Assembly (NCBI GenBank): GCA_947629765.1
Contig: CANREW010000009.1
Location: 1 to 44,319 of the forward strand
From: an uncultured Clostridia bacterium
Lineage (GTDB): Bacteria > Bacillota > Clostridia > TANB77 > CAG-508
DNA length: 44,319 nt
Direction: 5' to 3'
The notes beneath the pieces are model-generated. The model ran no database searches and had not been told where the DNA came from. It was given only the letters and a program-made list of their open reading frames with translations. Position numbers and translations under genes: made by a program. Shown here in pieces: positions 29,935 through 39,900 of this stretch (the stretch's first letter is position 1; each line of letters starts with the position of its first letter).

Positions 29935-31938
29935 GTGGCAGATAGATTAATAATTGTGGAATCACCAGCAAAAGCTAATACAATCAAAAAGTTTTTAGGA
30001 GGAAATACCAAAGTTGTCGCATCTATGGGACACATTAGGGATTTACCAAAATCAAAGCTAGGTGTAAATATAGAGAATGATTTTGAACCAGAATATATAA
30101 ATATAAGAGGAAAAGGAGAATTAATTAAAAGCTTAAAAAAGGAAGCATCAAAAGCAAGCAAAGTATATCTTGCAACCGACCCTGACCGCGAAGGAGAAGC
30201 AATAGCATGGCATCTAGCGCATATATTAGAGATAGATGAAAATAGCGAGTCAAGAATTACTTTTAATGAGATTACAAAAGATGCAGTAAAAGAAGCAATA
30301 AAAAAACCAAGAACACTAGATAAGAACTTGATAGATGCCCAACAAGCAAGAAGAGTGCTTGATAGAATAGTAGGCTATAAGATAAGTCCATTATTATGGG
30401 CAAAAGTAAGAAAAGGATTATCTGCTGGAAGAGTACAATCCGTAGCAGTTAGATTAATAGTAGAAAGAGAAGAAGAAATCGAAAAATTTGTACCTGAAGA
30501 ATATTGGAATATATATGCTAAATTATCAGATAAAGAAACAAAAACCATATTTGAGGCAAAACTTGTAGGAAAAGATGAGAAAAAATTAGAATTAAGTAAT
30601 GAAAAACAAGTAAATGAAATACTTAAAGAAATAGAAAAAGAAAAATATATAGTAAAAAGTATAAAAAAAAGTGAAAAAAAGAGAAGTCCTGCACCAGCAT
30701 TTACGACAAGTACTTTGCAACAAGAGGCATCAAGAAAACTTGGATTTACAATTAAAAAAACAATGTCTGTTGCACAAGCTTTGTATGAAGGAGTAAAGAT
30801 AGGTGATAGAGGCTTAACAGGACTTATAACATATATGAGAACTGACTCTGTAAGAATATCTGAAGTTGCAAGAAGTGCAGCTAAAAAACATATTGAAAAA
30901 ACTTATGGAAAAGAGTATTACGAGAATAGATATTATAAATCAAAAGCAGACTCACAAGATGCACACGAAGCAATAAGACCATCATATATAGAGCTTACGC
31001 CTGACAGTATAAAAGAAAGCTTAAATGCTGACCAATATAAGTTATATAGATTAATATATAATAGATTTATTGCAAGTCAAATGGCAAGTGCAGTATATGA
31101 TACAATGTCTGTTTCAATAGATGCAGGTAAATATAATTTTAAGTCAAATGGACAAAAATTGAAATTTAAAGGATTTATTGCACTATATGTAGAAACAGAA
31201 GAAGAAGACGGAGAAAAGATTCCTGACTTAAAAGAAAATGAAGAATTAAAGAAAGAAAAACTAAATGCAAAACAAAGCTTTACAGAACCACCAGCAAGAT
31301 ATACAGAAGCAAGTTTGGTAAAAGCTTTAGAAGAAAAAGGAATAGGAAGGCCAAGTACGTATTCTCCAATTATCACTACAATTATTGACAGAAGATATAT
31401 AGAAAGAGAACAAAAACAACTAGTTCCAACAGAACTTGGAAAAGTTGTAAATAAAATTCTAACGGGAAATTTTAGCGATATTGTTAATGTAGATTTTACA
31501 GCTCAAAAAGAAAAAGATTTTGATAATATAGCAGAAGGAAAAGAAAACTGGAAAAATACAATAAGAAGTTTTTACAAACCATTTGAAGAAGAGCTTCTTC
31601 AAGCACAAAAAGATTTAGAACATGTACAACTTGAAGAAGAAGTTTCTGATGTACCTTGTGAAAAATGTGGAAGAATGATGGTAGTAAAATACGGAAGATT
31701 TGGAAAATTTTTAGCATGTCCTGGATATCCAGAATGCAAAAACACAAAACCAATAGTTGAAACTATAAAAGAAGTTTGCCCAAAATGTGGTGGCAAAATT
31801 CTAGTTAAAAAAAGTAAAAAAGGAAGAAAGTTTTATATTTGTGAAAATAATCCAAATGGAAATTGTGATTTTATATCTTGGAATAAACCGGGTAGTAAGC
31901 CAAAAACTAAGAAAAATCGTAAAACAACTAAAAAGTAA
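29935..31938 (+). CDS. topA: DNA topoisomerase I
   Basis: LIIVESPAKANTIKKFLG, ATDPDREGEAIAWHL, GLITYMRTDS, C-terminal zinc-finger motifs; GTG start. Confidence 0.96.
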   Translation: MADRLIIVESPAKANTIKKFLGGNTKVVASMGHIRDLPKSKLGVNIENDFEPEYINIRGKGELIKSLKKEASKASKVYLATDPDREGEAIAWHLAHILEIDENSESRITFNEITKDAVKEAIKKPRTLDKNLIDAQQARRVLDRIVGYKISPLLWAKVRKGLSAGRVQSVAVRLIVEREEEIEKFVPEEYWNIYAKLSDKETKTIFEAKLVGKDEKKLELSNEKQVNEILKEIEKEKYIVKSIKKSEKKRSPAPAFTTSTLQQEASRKLGFTIKKTMSVAQALYEGVKIGDRGLTGLITYMRTDSVRISEVARSAAKKHIEKTYGKEYYENRYYKSKADSQDAHEAIRPSYIELTPDSIKESLNADQYKLYRLIYNRFIASQMASAVYDTMSVSIDAGKYNFKSNGQKLKFKGFIALYVETEEEDGEKIPDLKENEELKKEKLNAKQSFTEPPARYTEASLVKALEEKGIGRPSTYSPIITTIIDRRYIEREQKQLVPTELGKVVNKILTGNFSDIVNVDFTAQKEKDFDNIAEGKENWKNTIRSFYKPFEEELLQAQKDLEHVQLEEEVSDVPCEKCGRMMVVKYGRFGKFLACPGYPECKNTKPIVETIKEVCPKCGGKILVKKSKKGRKFYICENNPNGNCDFISWNKPGSKPKTKKNRKTTKK

Positions 31939-31942
31939 TAAT

Positions 31943-31986
31943 AAAATGGACTAAAGGAAATTTTTAAATTTTATTTAGTCCATTTT
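31943..31986 (+). terminator. Intrinsic terminator-like hairpin after topA
   Basis: AAAATGGACTAAA / TTTAGTCCATTTT. Confidence 0.75.
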
Positions 31987-32174
31987 AGTTTAGTATATTG
32001 AATGTTACAAAAGCATTACATTTAAATTACATTTTTATTAAAACTATTGACTTTTAAGAATATAATTATAAAATATAATCATATTATGGTGCTAATTGTA
32101 AATAGTTAAAAATATTTCAAGTATGAAAATATTTTACTTGCAAAACATAATAAAAAAGTACAAAGGAGAATAAA

Positions 32175-33815
32175 ATGGCTAGTTGCTTAGGATTATATAT
32201 AGAAGATCATATAATTAAATATGCAAAAGTTTCAAAAGATAATGATATAATTAAAATAGATTCATTTGGAATAAAATTTTATGACAAACTAGAAGAAGCA
32301 ATAAATCAAGTTATTGCCGAAACATACAGCTATAAAACTCCAATAAGTATAAATACTACAAATGAAAATTATAATTACTTTTATGTATTCAATCTATTAA
32401 ATAAAAAAGATGTAAGAAGCTATATAAAAACTGAATTTGAATCAGTATGTTATGAAAACGATCAAAATGTAGATACTTTTGAAACTAGATATGTATTAGT
32501 AGATGATCTAAATGATAAAGAAAAAATAAAAGCAATTCACATATCTGAAAATAAGGGTGAACTTGCAAGAAAAATTGATATGTTAAGTAAATATAAGTTA
32601 TCTTCAGTAACACCTCTTGCATTCGATTTATCAAACTTATTAGAGATAAAAAATATTAAAGAAAACGATAACATTGCAATAGTTAATATAGAAGATACAA
32701 CTACAATTACTACTATCGTTAATCAGAAAATATATGATATTATAAAAATAGACGATGGAGTAGATACAATATTAAACAAAATAAACTTAAAAGAAAATTC
32801 ATACTCAAAAGCTTATGAAATTTGTAAAAATTCAACAATATATACTAATGAAGGTAAAGAACTTCAATATGAAGAAAATGCATATTTAGACGATATTATG
32901 CCTACATTATATAATATTGTAGGACAAGTAAGAAAGGTATTATTAGATAGCCTAAATAAAGTAGAAAAAATTTATATAACAGGAACAGCAGCAGTTATAA
33001 ATAATATAGATATATATTTTCAAGAATATCTTGAAGATATAAAATGTGAAATATTAAGACCATATTTTATTCATGCAATAGGAACAGAAATAAATATAAA
33101 AGATTATATAGAAGTAAACTCTGCTATTGCATTAGCTTTGCAAGGACTTGGCGAAGGAATAAAAGGAATAAACTTTAGAAAAGATAATGTATCTGATAAA
33201 TTACCAAGTTGGCTAACAATTGAAATAGGAGGATCTGGTGCAAATTCAGTAAAAACAAATGAGTTACTAGAAAAGCTTAATTTTAAATTTGACTTTAAAG
33301 ATGCATTAACAGTAATTGAAAAGAATCTAATAAGAAGTACCGTTGGAATACTCTTAATCATTATAACATATGGAATATTTTCTTCTGTGTTGACATCACA
33401 GATACAGGGAAAGAGAGAAGAAACACAGGAAGCATCAAGGTATCTACAAACTCAAATATCTTTAATTAATAACGATAAAACAGATGTAGATATAAAGGCA
33501 ACTAAATATAGTGAATTATTAGCAAACTTAGAAGAGCAAAGCAAGACAAATTCAGAAAACAAAAGATTAAAATATGCAATACCTACATTATTAAATAAAA
33601 TAATGTATTCAATACCTGTTAATGTACAACTATTATCAATCGAAAATACATCAGATGATAAAATTAGGATTGTTGCACAATCAGACAGACAAGAACAAAT
33701 AGGATTATTTACTGCTAAACTTAGAAATGACGTAATATTAAAGAATGTAGTAACTGATTCTTCAGTACAATTAAGTGGGGTTGTTAAAGTAACAATAGAA
33801 GGAGAATTGCCATGA
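32175..33815 (+). CDS. Type IV pilus assembly PilM-PilN-like fusion
   Basis: N-terminal actin-like PilM-type domain, then one TM helix and a coiled-coil PilN-like domain; next to the pilus genes. Confidence 0.65.
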   Translation: MASCLGLYIEDHIIKYAKVSKDNDIIKIDSFGIKFYDKLEEAINQVIAETYSYKTPISINTTNENYNYFYVFNLLNKKDVRSYIKTEFESVCYENDQNVDTFETRYVLVDDLNDKEKIKAIHISENKGELARKIDMLSKYKLSSVTPLAFDLSNLLEIKNIKENDNIAIVNIEDTTTITTIVNQKIYDIIKIDDGVDTILNKINLKENSYSKAYEICKNSTIYTNEGKELQYEENAYLDDIMPTLYNIVGQVRKVLLDSLNKVEKIYITGTAAVINNIDIYFQEYLEDIKCEILRPYFIHAIGTEINIKDYIEVNSAIALALQGLGEGIKGINFRKDNVSDKLPSWLTIEIGGSGANSVKTNELLEKLNFKFDFKDALTVIEKNLIRSTVGILLIIITYGIFSSVLTSQIQGKREETQEASRYLQTQISLINNDKTDVDIKATKYSELLANLEEQSKTNSENKRLKYAIPTLLNKIMYSIPVNVQLLSIENTSDDKIRIVAQSDRQEQIGLFTAKLRNDVILKNVVTDSSVQLSGVVKVTIEGELP

Positions 33816-34579
33816 GAAAATTTTTAATTATGATTTTAATAGTGATTCTTCTAGTAGCATTAGGGTTTATGGCAATAAAAGGATTAGAAGTTGGAAAGTT
33901 TAAAATACATTCAATTCAAGATATTATTGCAGATAATAAAGAATTAGACGAAGAATTAGCTACATTAAGTTATTCTATTGATAATGACTATGAAACATCT
34001 AAAACAAATTTACAGAAGAGTTTACAAACTTTATTGAAAAATAAACAAGATTATCAAGATGCAATAACATTTAGTACAGAAGATGAAATACAAAAAGCAA
34101 ATCAGAGTGAAAAATATAAAATCGATTATCTATGGACAAAAATTGGACTTTATGCAACAAAAAATGGTGTAGAGTTACAAATGAATGTATCTAATAGTAG
34201 CAGTGGACTTCCATCACAATATGATATATCATTTACAGTGACAGGAGAATACCTTTCTATTTCAGAGTTTATATATGCAATAGAAAATGATTCAAATTTA
34301 GGATTCAAAATAGAAAAATTTAGTTTGCAGAATTATTCAGGAACAAAAACTGATGGAGATGGAAATACAGTTTCTGATAATTTACTAAGAGGAAGTTTTG
34401 TTGTAAAGAATGTTCCATTAGATCAAGATTCACTTACGACTATTCAAACAACAGGAACATCTACTATGGCAGACCAGAGCGAAAATCAATCATCTCAATC
34501 TGCATCAGACCAAAGTGTAGATCAGTCACAAACTGATTCAGCAGGAACTAATCAGGATCAATCCGGAACAGAAGGATAA
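33812..34579 (+). CDS. PilO-like pilus assembly protein
   Basis: N-terminal TM, coiled coil, YDISFTVTGEYLSISEFIYAIEN segment; operon context. Confidence 0.6.
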   Translation: MRKFLIMILIVILLVALGFMAIKGLEVGKFKIHSIQDIIADNKELDEELATLSYSIDNDYETSKTNLQKSLQTLLKNKQDYQDAITFSTEDEIQKANQSEKYKIDYLWTKIGLYATKNGVELQMNVSNSSSGLPSQYDISFTVTGEYLSISEFIYAIENDSNLGFKIEKFSLQNYSGTKTDGDGNTVSDNLLRGSFVVKNVPLDQDSLTTIQTTGTSTMADQSENQSSQSASDQSVDQSQTDSAGTNQDQSGTEG

Positions 34580-34600
34580 AAAAATAAAGGAGGAATACCG

Positions 34601-35017
34601 ATGATAAAATCAATAATAAAAGAGATTATAATTGTACTTTTATTATTAGTTGCAGTAGTATTAGCACTAGGTGTTTTGTTCTATGACTATATACCAACAA
34701 ATAAAACAGTACCAAGTGTTGCGGAATATAAAACTTCTGAAACAATAAAAAATGAACTAGAAGATCAAGTCGTAGAAAATCAGGAAGTTTTAGTAACGTA
34801 TGAAATAACATCTCAAGATTTAAAAACTTATGAAAAAACAAAAGATTATAAAAAGGGAAAAGCAAATCCATTTTCAACTTACGTTACAACTCCTACAGGA
34901 ACAAATGATAAAAATAATGTAACTAATACTGGCGATGACAATACTTCGGTAAGTTCAGATACAAATACAGAATCACCAAGTGGAGGTACCTACTATAAGG
35001 ACACAGGTACAAAGTAA
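34601..35017 (+). CDS. Single-pass membrane protein of the pilus operon
   Basis: 138 aa, N-terminal TM, low-complexity tail. Confidence 0.5.
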   Translation: MIKSIIKEIIIVLLLLVAVVLALGVLFYDYIPTNKTVPSVAEYKTSETIKNELEDQVVENQEVLVTYEITSQDLKTYEKTKDYKKGKANPFSTYVTTPTGTNDKNNVTNTGDDNTSVSSDTNTESPSGGTYYKDTGTK

Positions 35018-35072
35018 AATTAGTTATATTTATTTAAATAAATATAAAAAAATTTATAAGGAGGAGTTTTTT

Positions 35073-35318
35073 ATGTTCAAAAAAGAAAGTGGTATTACAC
35101 TAGTAGCATTAATTATCACAATTATCATCTTAATTATCTTAGCTGCAGTTTCAATAACAGCTTTAATGAGAACTAACTTAATTGAATGGTCAAGTTCAGC
35201 TGCTGGAAATTATCTTGATGCAGCATCTAATGAAAATGGCTTAATGAGCCAATTTGAAAGTAGATGGACATCAATAGATGCTTTCTTAAGCAGTAAATTA
35301 AGTGGCGCAGGAAAATAG
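35073..35318 (+). CDS. Type IV pilin-like protein
   Basis: ATG 35073 after GGAGG; prepilin motif MFKKESGITLVALIITIIILIILAAVSI. Confidence 0.85.
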   Translation: MFKKESGITLVALIITIIILIILAAVSITALMRTNLIEWSSSAAGNYLDAASNENGLMSQFESRWTSIDAFLSSKLSGAGK

Positions 35319-35382
35319 ATTGTAACAAAAGATAATTTTGTGAAAATAAACATATGTTGTGAAATTGATCAAAATTACAACC

Positions 35383-35417
35383 TTAGGCATATACATTTAA
35401 AATATGTATATGCCTAA
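35383..35417 (+). terminator. Hairpin between pilin and prepilin peptidase genes
   Basis: TTAGGCATATACATTT / AAAATATGTATATGCCTAA, long near-perfect stem. Confidence 0.55.
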
Positions 35418-35452
35418 AAATTTAAAAATACAAAAGAAAAAAGAGGTGAATC

Positions 35453-36238
35453 TTGCAAATGGAAATCTTTATATACACGATAATATTTATAATAGGAGCT
35501 TTTTTTGGAAGCTTTTGCACATTAGCTGTATATAGAATTCCATTAGGCGAAAATATCGTATATAAACATTCATTTTGCCCAAACTGCAAGGCAAAATTAA
35601 CTTTTAAAGATTTAATACCAATTGTAAGTTATATAGCTTTAAGAGGAAAGTGCTCACATTGTGGAGAAAAAATAAGAATCAGATACTTACTTTTAGAAAT
35701 TTTATCAGGATTAGTATTTTTACTATTTGCACTTTCACTTAAAATGAATTTTTTAAGTATAGATTTAAATACTATAATATATTTTTCACTATTTATTTTG
35801 TATTTTGTAAGTTTATTTATAATAGCAGGGATTGATAAAGAAAAAATACAAGTTCAAAAATCCGTACTAGTTTTTGGTATGGTTTTATCTTGCATTTATA
35901 TGATATATGTATGTATAGGAAAATTAGATGTGCAGACTATATATACATATATCATATATTTAGTATCAATAATCTTGATACTCATTATAGATATAATCTT
36001 TATGAAGAAAAAAAATTATGAAAATTATACAATGCAAGTATTGCTTTTAAGCATATATATGATGATATTTTCGGGCTCATTTAATTTCTATTTAACAGTA
36101 GTATTAGCCTTAATAGGTATTTTAGTTGGAAACTTAAATAAAGAAAAAGAAAAAATGCCTATTGCATTCTATTTATGCATATCAAATATCATTGTAATTA
36201 TAGCATATAATTTTCTATGTAATTGGGTGATAAGATGA
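35453..36238 (+). CDS. pilD: Prepilin peptidase (A24)
   Basis: GAFFGSFCTLAVYRIPLGE, two CxxC pairs (CPNCKAKL, CSHCGEKI), LLLEILSG motifs. Confidence 0.92.
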   Translation: MQMEIFIYTIIFIIGAFFGSFCTLAVYRIPLGENIVYKHSFCPNCKAKLTFKDLIPIVSYIALRGKCSHCGEKIRIRYLLLEILSGLVFLLFALSLKMNFLSIDLNTIIYFSLFILYFVSLFIIAGIDKEKIQVQKSVLVFGMVLSCIYMIYVCIGKLDVQTIYTYIIYLVSIILILIIDIIFMKKKNYENYTMQVLLLSIYMMIFSGSFNFYLTVVLALIGILVGNLNKEKEKMPIAFYLCISNIIVIIAYNFLCNWVIR

Positions 36239-36672
36239 CTATAAATTTAAAAAATAATAAAGGAATCACAACAATAGATGCTGCAATAGCTTTAGTAATC
36301 ATTGTAATTTTTGCAACAGCTATGACATCTTTATTTTATAATGTATATTTATCTACAACAGGGGCAAAAAGAACAGCTGTCGCTTTAAATTATGCAGTAG
36401 ATATATTTGAAAACATTGGAATCAAAAAATTTAGTGATGTTACACCAACTTCTGCATTATCAGATATAACAGGAATACAAGATGTGAGTGGAAGTGATAC
36501 TAATGCTACTGCAAAAATTGGAACATATGATATAACGCTAGATATAAATAATTATGAAGATACAGATAAAATAAAAGTGATTACATTAAAAATAGAATAT
36601 CCTGTTTCTAGGAAAGATAAAGAAAAAATCGAATTACAGAGATTAAAAGTTATTAAGAAAGAGGAAATATAG
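36235..36672 (+). CDS. Minor pseudopilin-like protein
   Basis: Short N-terminal KNNKGITTIDAAIALVIIVIFA hydrophobic prepilin-like segment. Confidence 0.6.
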   Translation: MTINLKNNKGITTIDAAIALVIIVIFATAMTSLFYNVYLSTTGAKRTAVALNYAVDIFENIGIKKFSDVTPTSALSDITGIQDVSGSDTNATAKIGTYDITLDINNYEDTDKIKVITLKIEYPVSRKDKEKIELQRLKVIKKEEI

Positions 36673-37098
36673 ATGAAAAAAGAAAGTGGTATTACATTAA
36701 TTTCTTTAATTATATATATAATTGTATTACTCATTGTTTTGACAATTGCAACTAAGCTTACCTCAGCTTTATATTTTAATGTACAAGAAATGGACAAACA
36801 ATCTGAGTCAGCAGTTCAAATTTCAAAGTTTAATATGTATTTCTTAAATGATATAAAAAATAAACCTGTGACAGCAAATGTAACTAGTCCAAACATAATA
36901 GAATTAAGTTATACAGGTAATTCAGAAAAAATCACATATTCAAAGTCAGGTAGGACATTATATAGAAATAAAGTTAAAGTACTTGATAATTTAGATGAAA
37001 TAAAAATTACAAATGATGGGGAAAATATAGAGGTGTATTTGAAAGTAGGCGATTATTCAAAAACTACAAAATATATAATTGAACAAAAACCTATATAA
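36673..37098 (+). CDS. Prepilin-type N-terminal protein
   Basis: MKKESGITLISLIIYIIVLLIVLTI prepilin motif. Confidence 0.75.
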   Translation: MKKESGITLISLIIYIIVLLIVLTIATKLTSALYFNVQEMDKQSESAVQISKFNMYFLNDIKNKPVTANVTSPNIIELSYTGNSEKITYSKSGRTLYRNKVKVLDNLDEIKITNDGENIEVYLKVGDYSKTTKYIIEQKPI

Positions 37099-37135
37099 TA
37101 TAGAACTTTTTATTCAAAAGAGGAGGAAGTAAGTC

Positions 37136-38764
37136 ATGGACACAAAAAGAAGACAACCAATTGGAATAGAATTAGTTAAAAAGGGAATCTTGACAGAAAA
37201 TCAAATTCAGACAGCTCTTGATTATCAAAAGGTTCATCCAAAAGAAAAATTAGGAGATATTATTCATAATTTAAAATTATGCAACGATTTTCAATTGCTA
37301 AATGCAATTGGAGATATTTTCAATGAAAAAACGATGTTTTTATCAAAAGCAGATGTAAAAGTACCAATGGAGGATTATATTTCATTGGACGTTTTAAGAA
37401 AAAATAATGCAGTATTATTTGATGTAGAAGATGGAAGAGCCAAAGTTTGTTTTGCTGATACTGCAAATAGTAGAGCTATTGAAACTGTTAGATTATTACT
37501 TCTAAATAGAGGATTAGTAATGGATAGATACATTACTTTTAAAGCTAATATAGAGGAAGTTCTTAATAGCTTTGCTGGAAAAGTTATGGAAAATATTGGC
37601 GAAGGAACAGATACAACATCAATGGTCGATAGCATAATAAAAACAGGAATGGATAGAAGAGCAAGTGATGTGCATTTCGAACCAATGGAAGATAAGTTAA
37701 GAATACGTTATAGAATAGATGGACAACTTTTCGATGTAGCAGAAATTAGCAAAGATAAACAAACGCAGATAATAGGAAGACTAAAAGCAATATCAAATAT
37801 GCATCAAGAAAAACAAGAATCACAAGACGGTAGAATTATATTGTATCCTGACTATAACATCCGTGTGTCATCACAAAAAAATATATTTGGAGAAAAATTT
37901 GTATTAAGATTACTAAAAAAGAATGCAGATGTACAGGAACTATTTGAATTAGGCTTTCCTAATGATGAAAAATTAGTAAAAGATAGTTTTGATAAAAGAA
38001 ATAGTATTACAATAATTGCAGCACCAACAGGAGAAGGAAAAACAACAACTCTGTATAGTGTTGTACAAGCATTAAATAAGCCTGATATAAATATAACAAC
38101 AATAGAGGATCCAGTAGAAATAAGAATACCAGGACTTAATCAGATAGAAATAGACGCAAAAACAGGATTTATAGATTCTTTAAGAACTGTTTTAAGACAA
38201 GATCCTGATATAATACTTGTTGGAGAAATAAGAGATAAAGAAACAGCAGAAATAGCTATGCAAGCAGGACAAACAGGACATTATGTATTATCAACTATCC
38301 ACACAATAGATGCAATAGAAGTAATAACAAGACTTCGTAAAATGGGTGTATCTAACTATGATATATCTAGCACTATTGCAACAACTATATCACAAAGATT
38401 AGTTAGAAGACTTTGCAGAAATTGTGCAAGAGAAAGAGACTTTACAGAAGAAGAAAAGGAATTTATTAATTCAATTGGTGAAAAATACAATGTAAAATTT
38501 GACTTAGCAGGAAAGAAAACATTTGAAAATGTAGGATGCGATAAATGTAATGGAGTTGGATATTTTGGCAGAATTGGTATATTTGAAATTTTAATTCTTG
38601 ATGAAAAAATAAGGGAATTAATTTCACAAGGAGAATCAACTCTAAAAATAAAAGAGCAGGCAATACAAGGAAACTATAAACCACTAATAGTAGATGGAAT
38701 AAATAAAGTACTAGATGGTGTTACAAATCTAGAAGAACTAAATAGAAAATTACGTATTTATTAA
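37136..38764 (+). CDS. pilB: Type IV pilus assembly ATPase PilB/GspE
   Basis: N-terminal T2SSE domain; APTGEGKTTTLYSVVQAL Walker A; CxxC pairs near the C-terminus. Confidence 0.93.
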   Translation: MDTKRRQPIGIELVKKGILTENQIQTALDYQKVHPKEKLGDIIHNLKLCNDFQLLNAIGDIFNEKTMFLSKADVKVPMEDYISLDVLRKNNAVLFDVEDGRAKVCFADTANSRAIETVRLLLLNRGLVMDRYITFKANIEEVLNSFAGKVMENIGEGTDTTSMVDSIIKTGMDRRASDVHFEPMEDKLRIRYRIDGQLFDVAEISKDKQTQIIGRLKAISNMHQEKQESQDGRIILYPDYNIRVSSQKNIFGEKFVLRLLKKNADVQELFELGFPNDEKLVKDSFDKRNSITIIAAPTGEGKTTTLYSVVQALNKPDINITTIEDPVEIRIPGLNQIEIDAKTGFIDSLRTVLRQDPDIILVGEIRDKETAEIAMQAGQTGHYVLSTIHTIDAIEVITRLRKMGVSNYDISSTIATTISQRLVRRLCRNCARERDFTEEEKEFINSIGEKYNVKFDLAGKKTFENVGCDKCNGVGYFGRIGIFEILILDEKIRELISQGESTLKIKEQAIQGNYKPLIVDGINKVLDGVTNLEELNRKLRIY

Positions 38765-38783
38765 AATATTGGAGGTAAATATT

Positions 38784-39876
38784 ATGATTCATATTGATAA
38801 AATTTTAGATGAGGCAATAGAAAAAAATGCATCAGACATCCACTTAATATGTGGTTTAAAGCCAATGCTTAGAATATTAAGAGACTTAGTTGAAGCATCT
38901 GCTGATGTATTAACTGAAGAGGATATGGCAGAAATATATGATTATTTTATCAGAGGAAATGTTGATAAAGATACTATATTTAATGAAACAAGAAAATTAG
39001 ATATGTCTTATGAATATAAAAATATTAGATTAAGGGTAAATGTATCACTCACAAGGGATATACCGATATTTACTTTAAGAATTGTAAAAGAAGAACTTCC
39101 ACCTTATGAGTCTCTTCGGAATACCTGATATAGTAAAAACATATATAAATCAACCACAAGGACTTATATTAGTTACAGGAAAAACTAATTCAGGAAAAAC
39201 AACAACATTAAATGCTTTGATAAATGAAATTAATGAAACACAAAATAAAAAGATACTAACTTTGGAAAACCCAGTAGAATACAGACATACATCAAAAAAA
39301 TCTATAATAGTACAAAAAGAAGTAGGACTTGGAAATGACTCATTAACATTTAGTGATGGTGTAAAGAACTCTTTAAGAGAGGATTGTGACATAGTTGTTA
39401 TCGGAGAGATAAGAGACAGAGAAACTATGGATGCTGCAATCGAAACAGCAGAATCAGGACATTTAGTTATAGGAACACTTCATACAAAATCTTGTGCTGA
39501 GACTTTGGATAGGATGATAAACTTTTATGATGTTAAAGATCAAGCTAGTATAAAATATTTAATTGCTTCATTATTAAAACTTGTTTTATCTCAAAGATTA
39601 TTAAAAACAACGGATGGAAAGCTTGTATTAGTTCCAGAAGTAATGGTTGTAGACAATGTAGTTGCAGGACTTATAAGAAAAGAAAAACTTGGAGTTTCAG
39701 AAGTAGAAGATGCAATTCAAAGCGGTATAGAAAAAGGAGATATTAGCTTAATAAATTCACTTGCTAAGTTATTTGTTGAAGACAGAATATCTCTTGAACA
39801 AGCAAGATCTCAAATAGAGGAAAAAAATATAGAAGTTCTAAATAGAACAATAATGCAAATGAAGATTAAGAAATAA
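38784..39876 (+). CDS. pilT: Twitching motility ATPase PilT, decoded with +1 frameshift at CGG 39117-39119
   Basis: ATG 38784 after GGAGG. Frame 0 ends ...PPYESL-CGG-AAT-ACC-TGA. The +1 frame gives ESLGIPDIVKTYINQPQGLILVTGKTNSGKTTTLNALI... Length 1093 = 3n+1. Confidence 0.92.
39117..39119 (+). other. CGG +1 recoding site 5 (CTT CGG A -> Leu-Gly)
   Basis: (39117-38784)/3 = 111, in frame. +1 GGA restores the PilT LGxP motif; zero-frame TGA three codons on. Confidence 0.88.
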
Positions 39877-39900
39877 AACATCTAAAAAGGAGGTATAAAG

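Noticed and set aside
3121-39119. Ordinary sequencing or assembly indels as the cause of the five split genes
   Set aside because: All five are the same event (an extra C exactly before an in-frame GGN), on both strands. Four of the five are not homopolymer contexts, and there are no -1 shifts or premature stops in the other genes away from the window end. Not fully excludable without raw reads.
3121-39119. Simple codon reassignment of CGG (e.g. to Trp or Gln as in some Firmicutes)
   Set aside because: A triplet reassignment would keep frame 0, but here frame 0 after CGG is nonsense and the +1 frame carries the homology.
39117-39128. RF2 (prfB)-like shifty-stop frameshifting
   Set aside because: Only two of five sites have a stop within four codons, none has CTT-TGA directly, and no upstream SD-like stimulator is shared.
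3052-39876. Pseudogenisation of the five frameshifted genes
   Set aside because: Both halves of each gene are otherwise intact with motifs conserved; one is the essential mraY; each has exactly one lesion of the same type.
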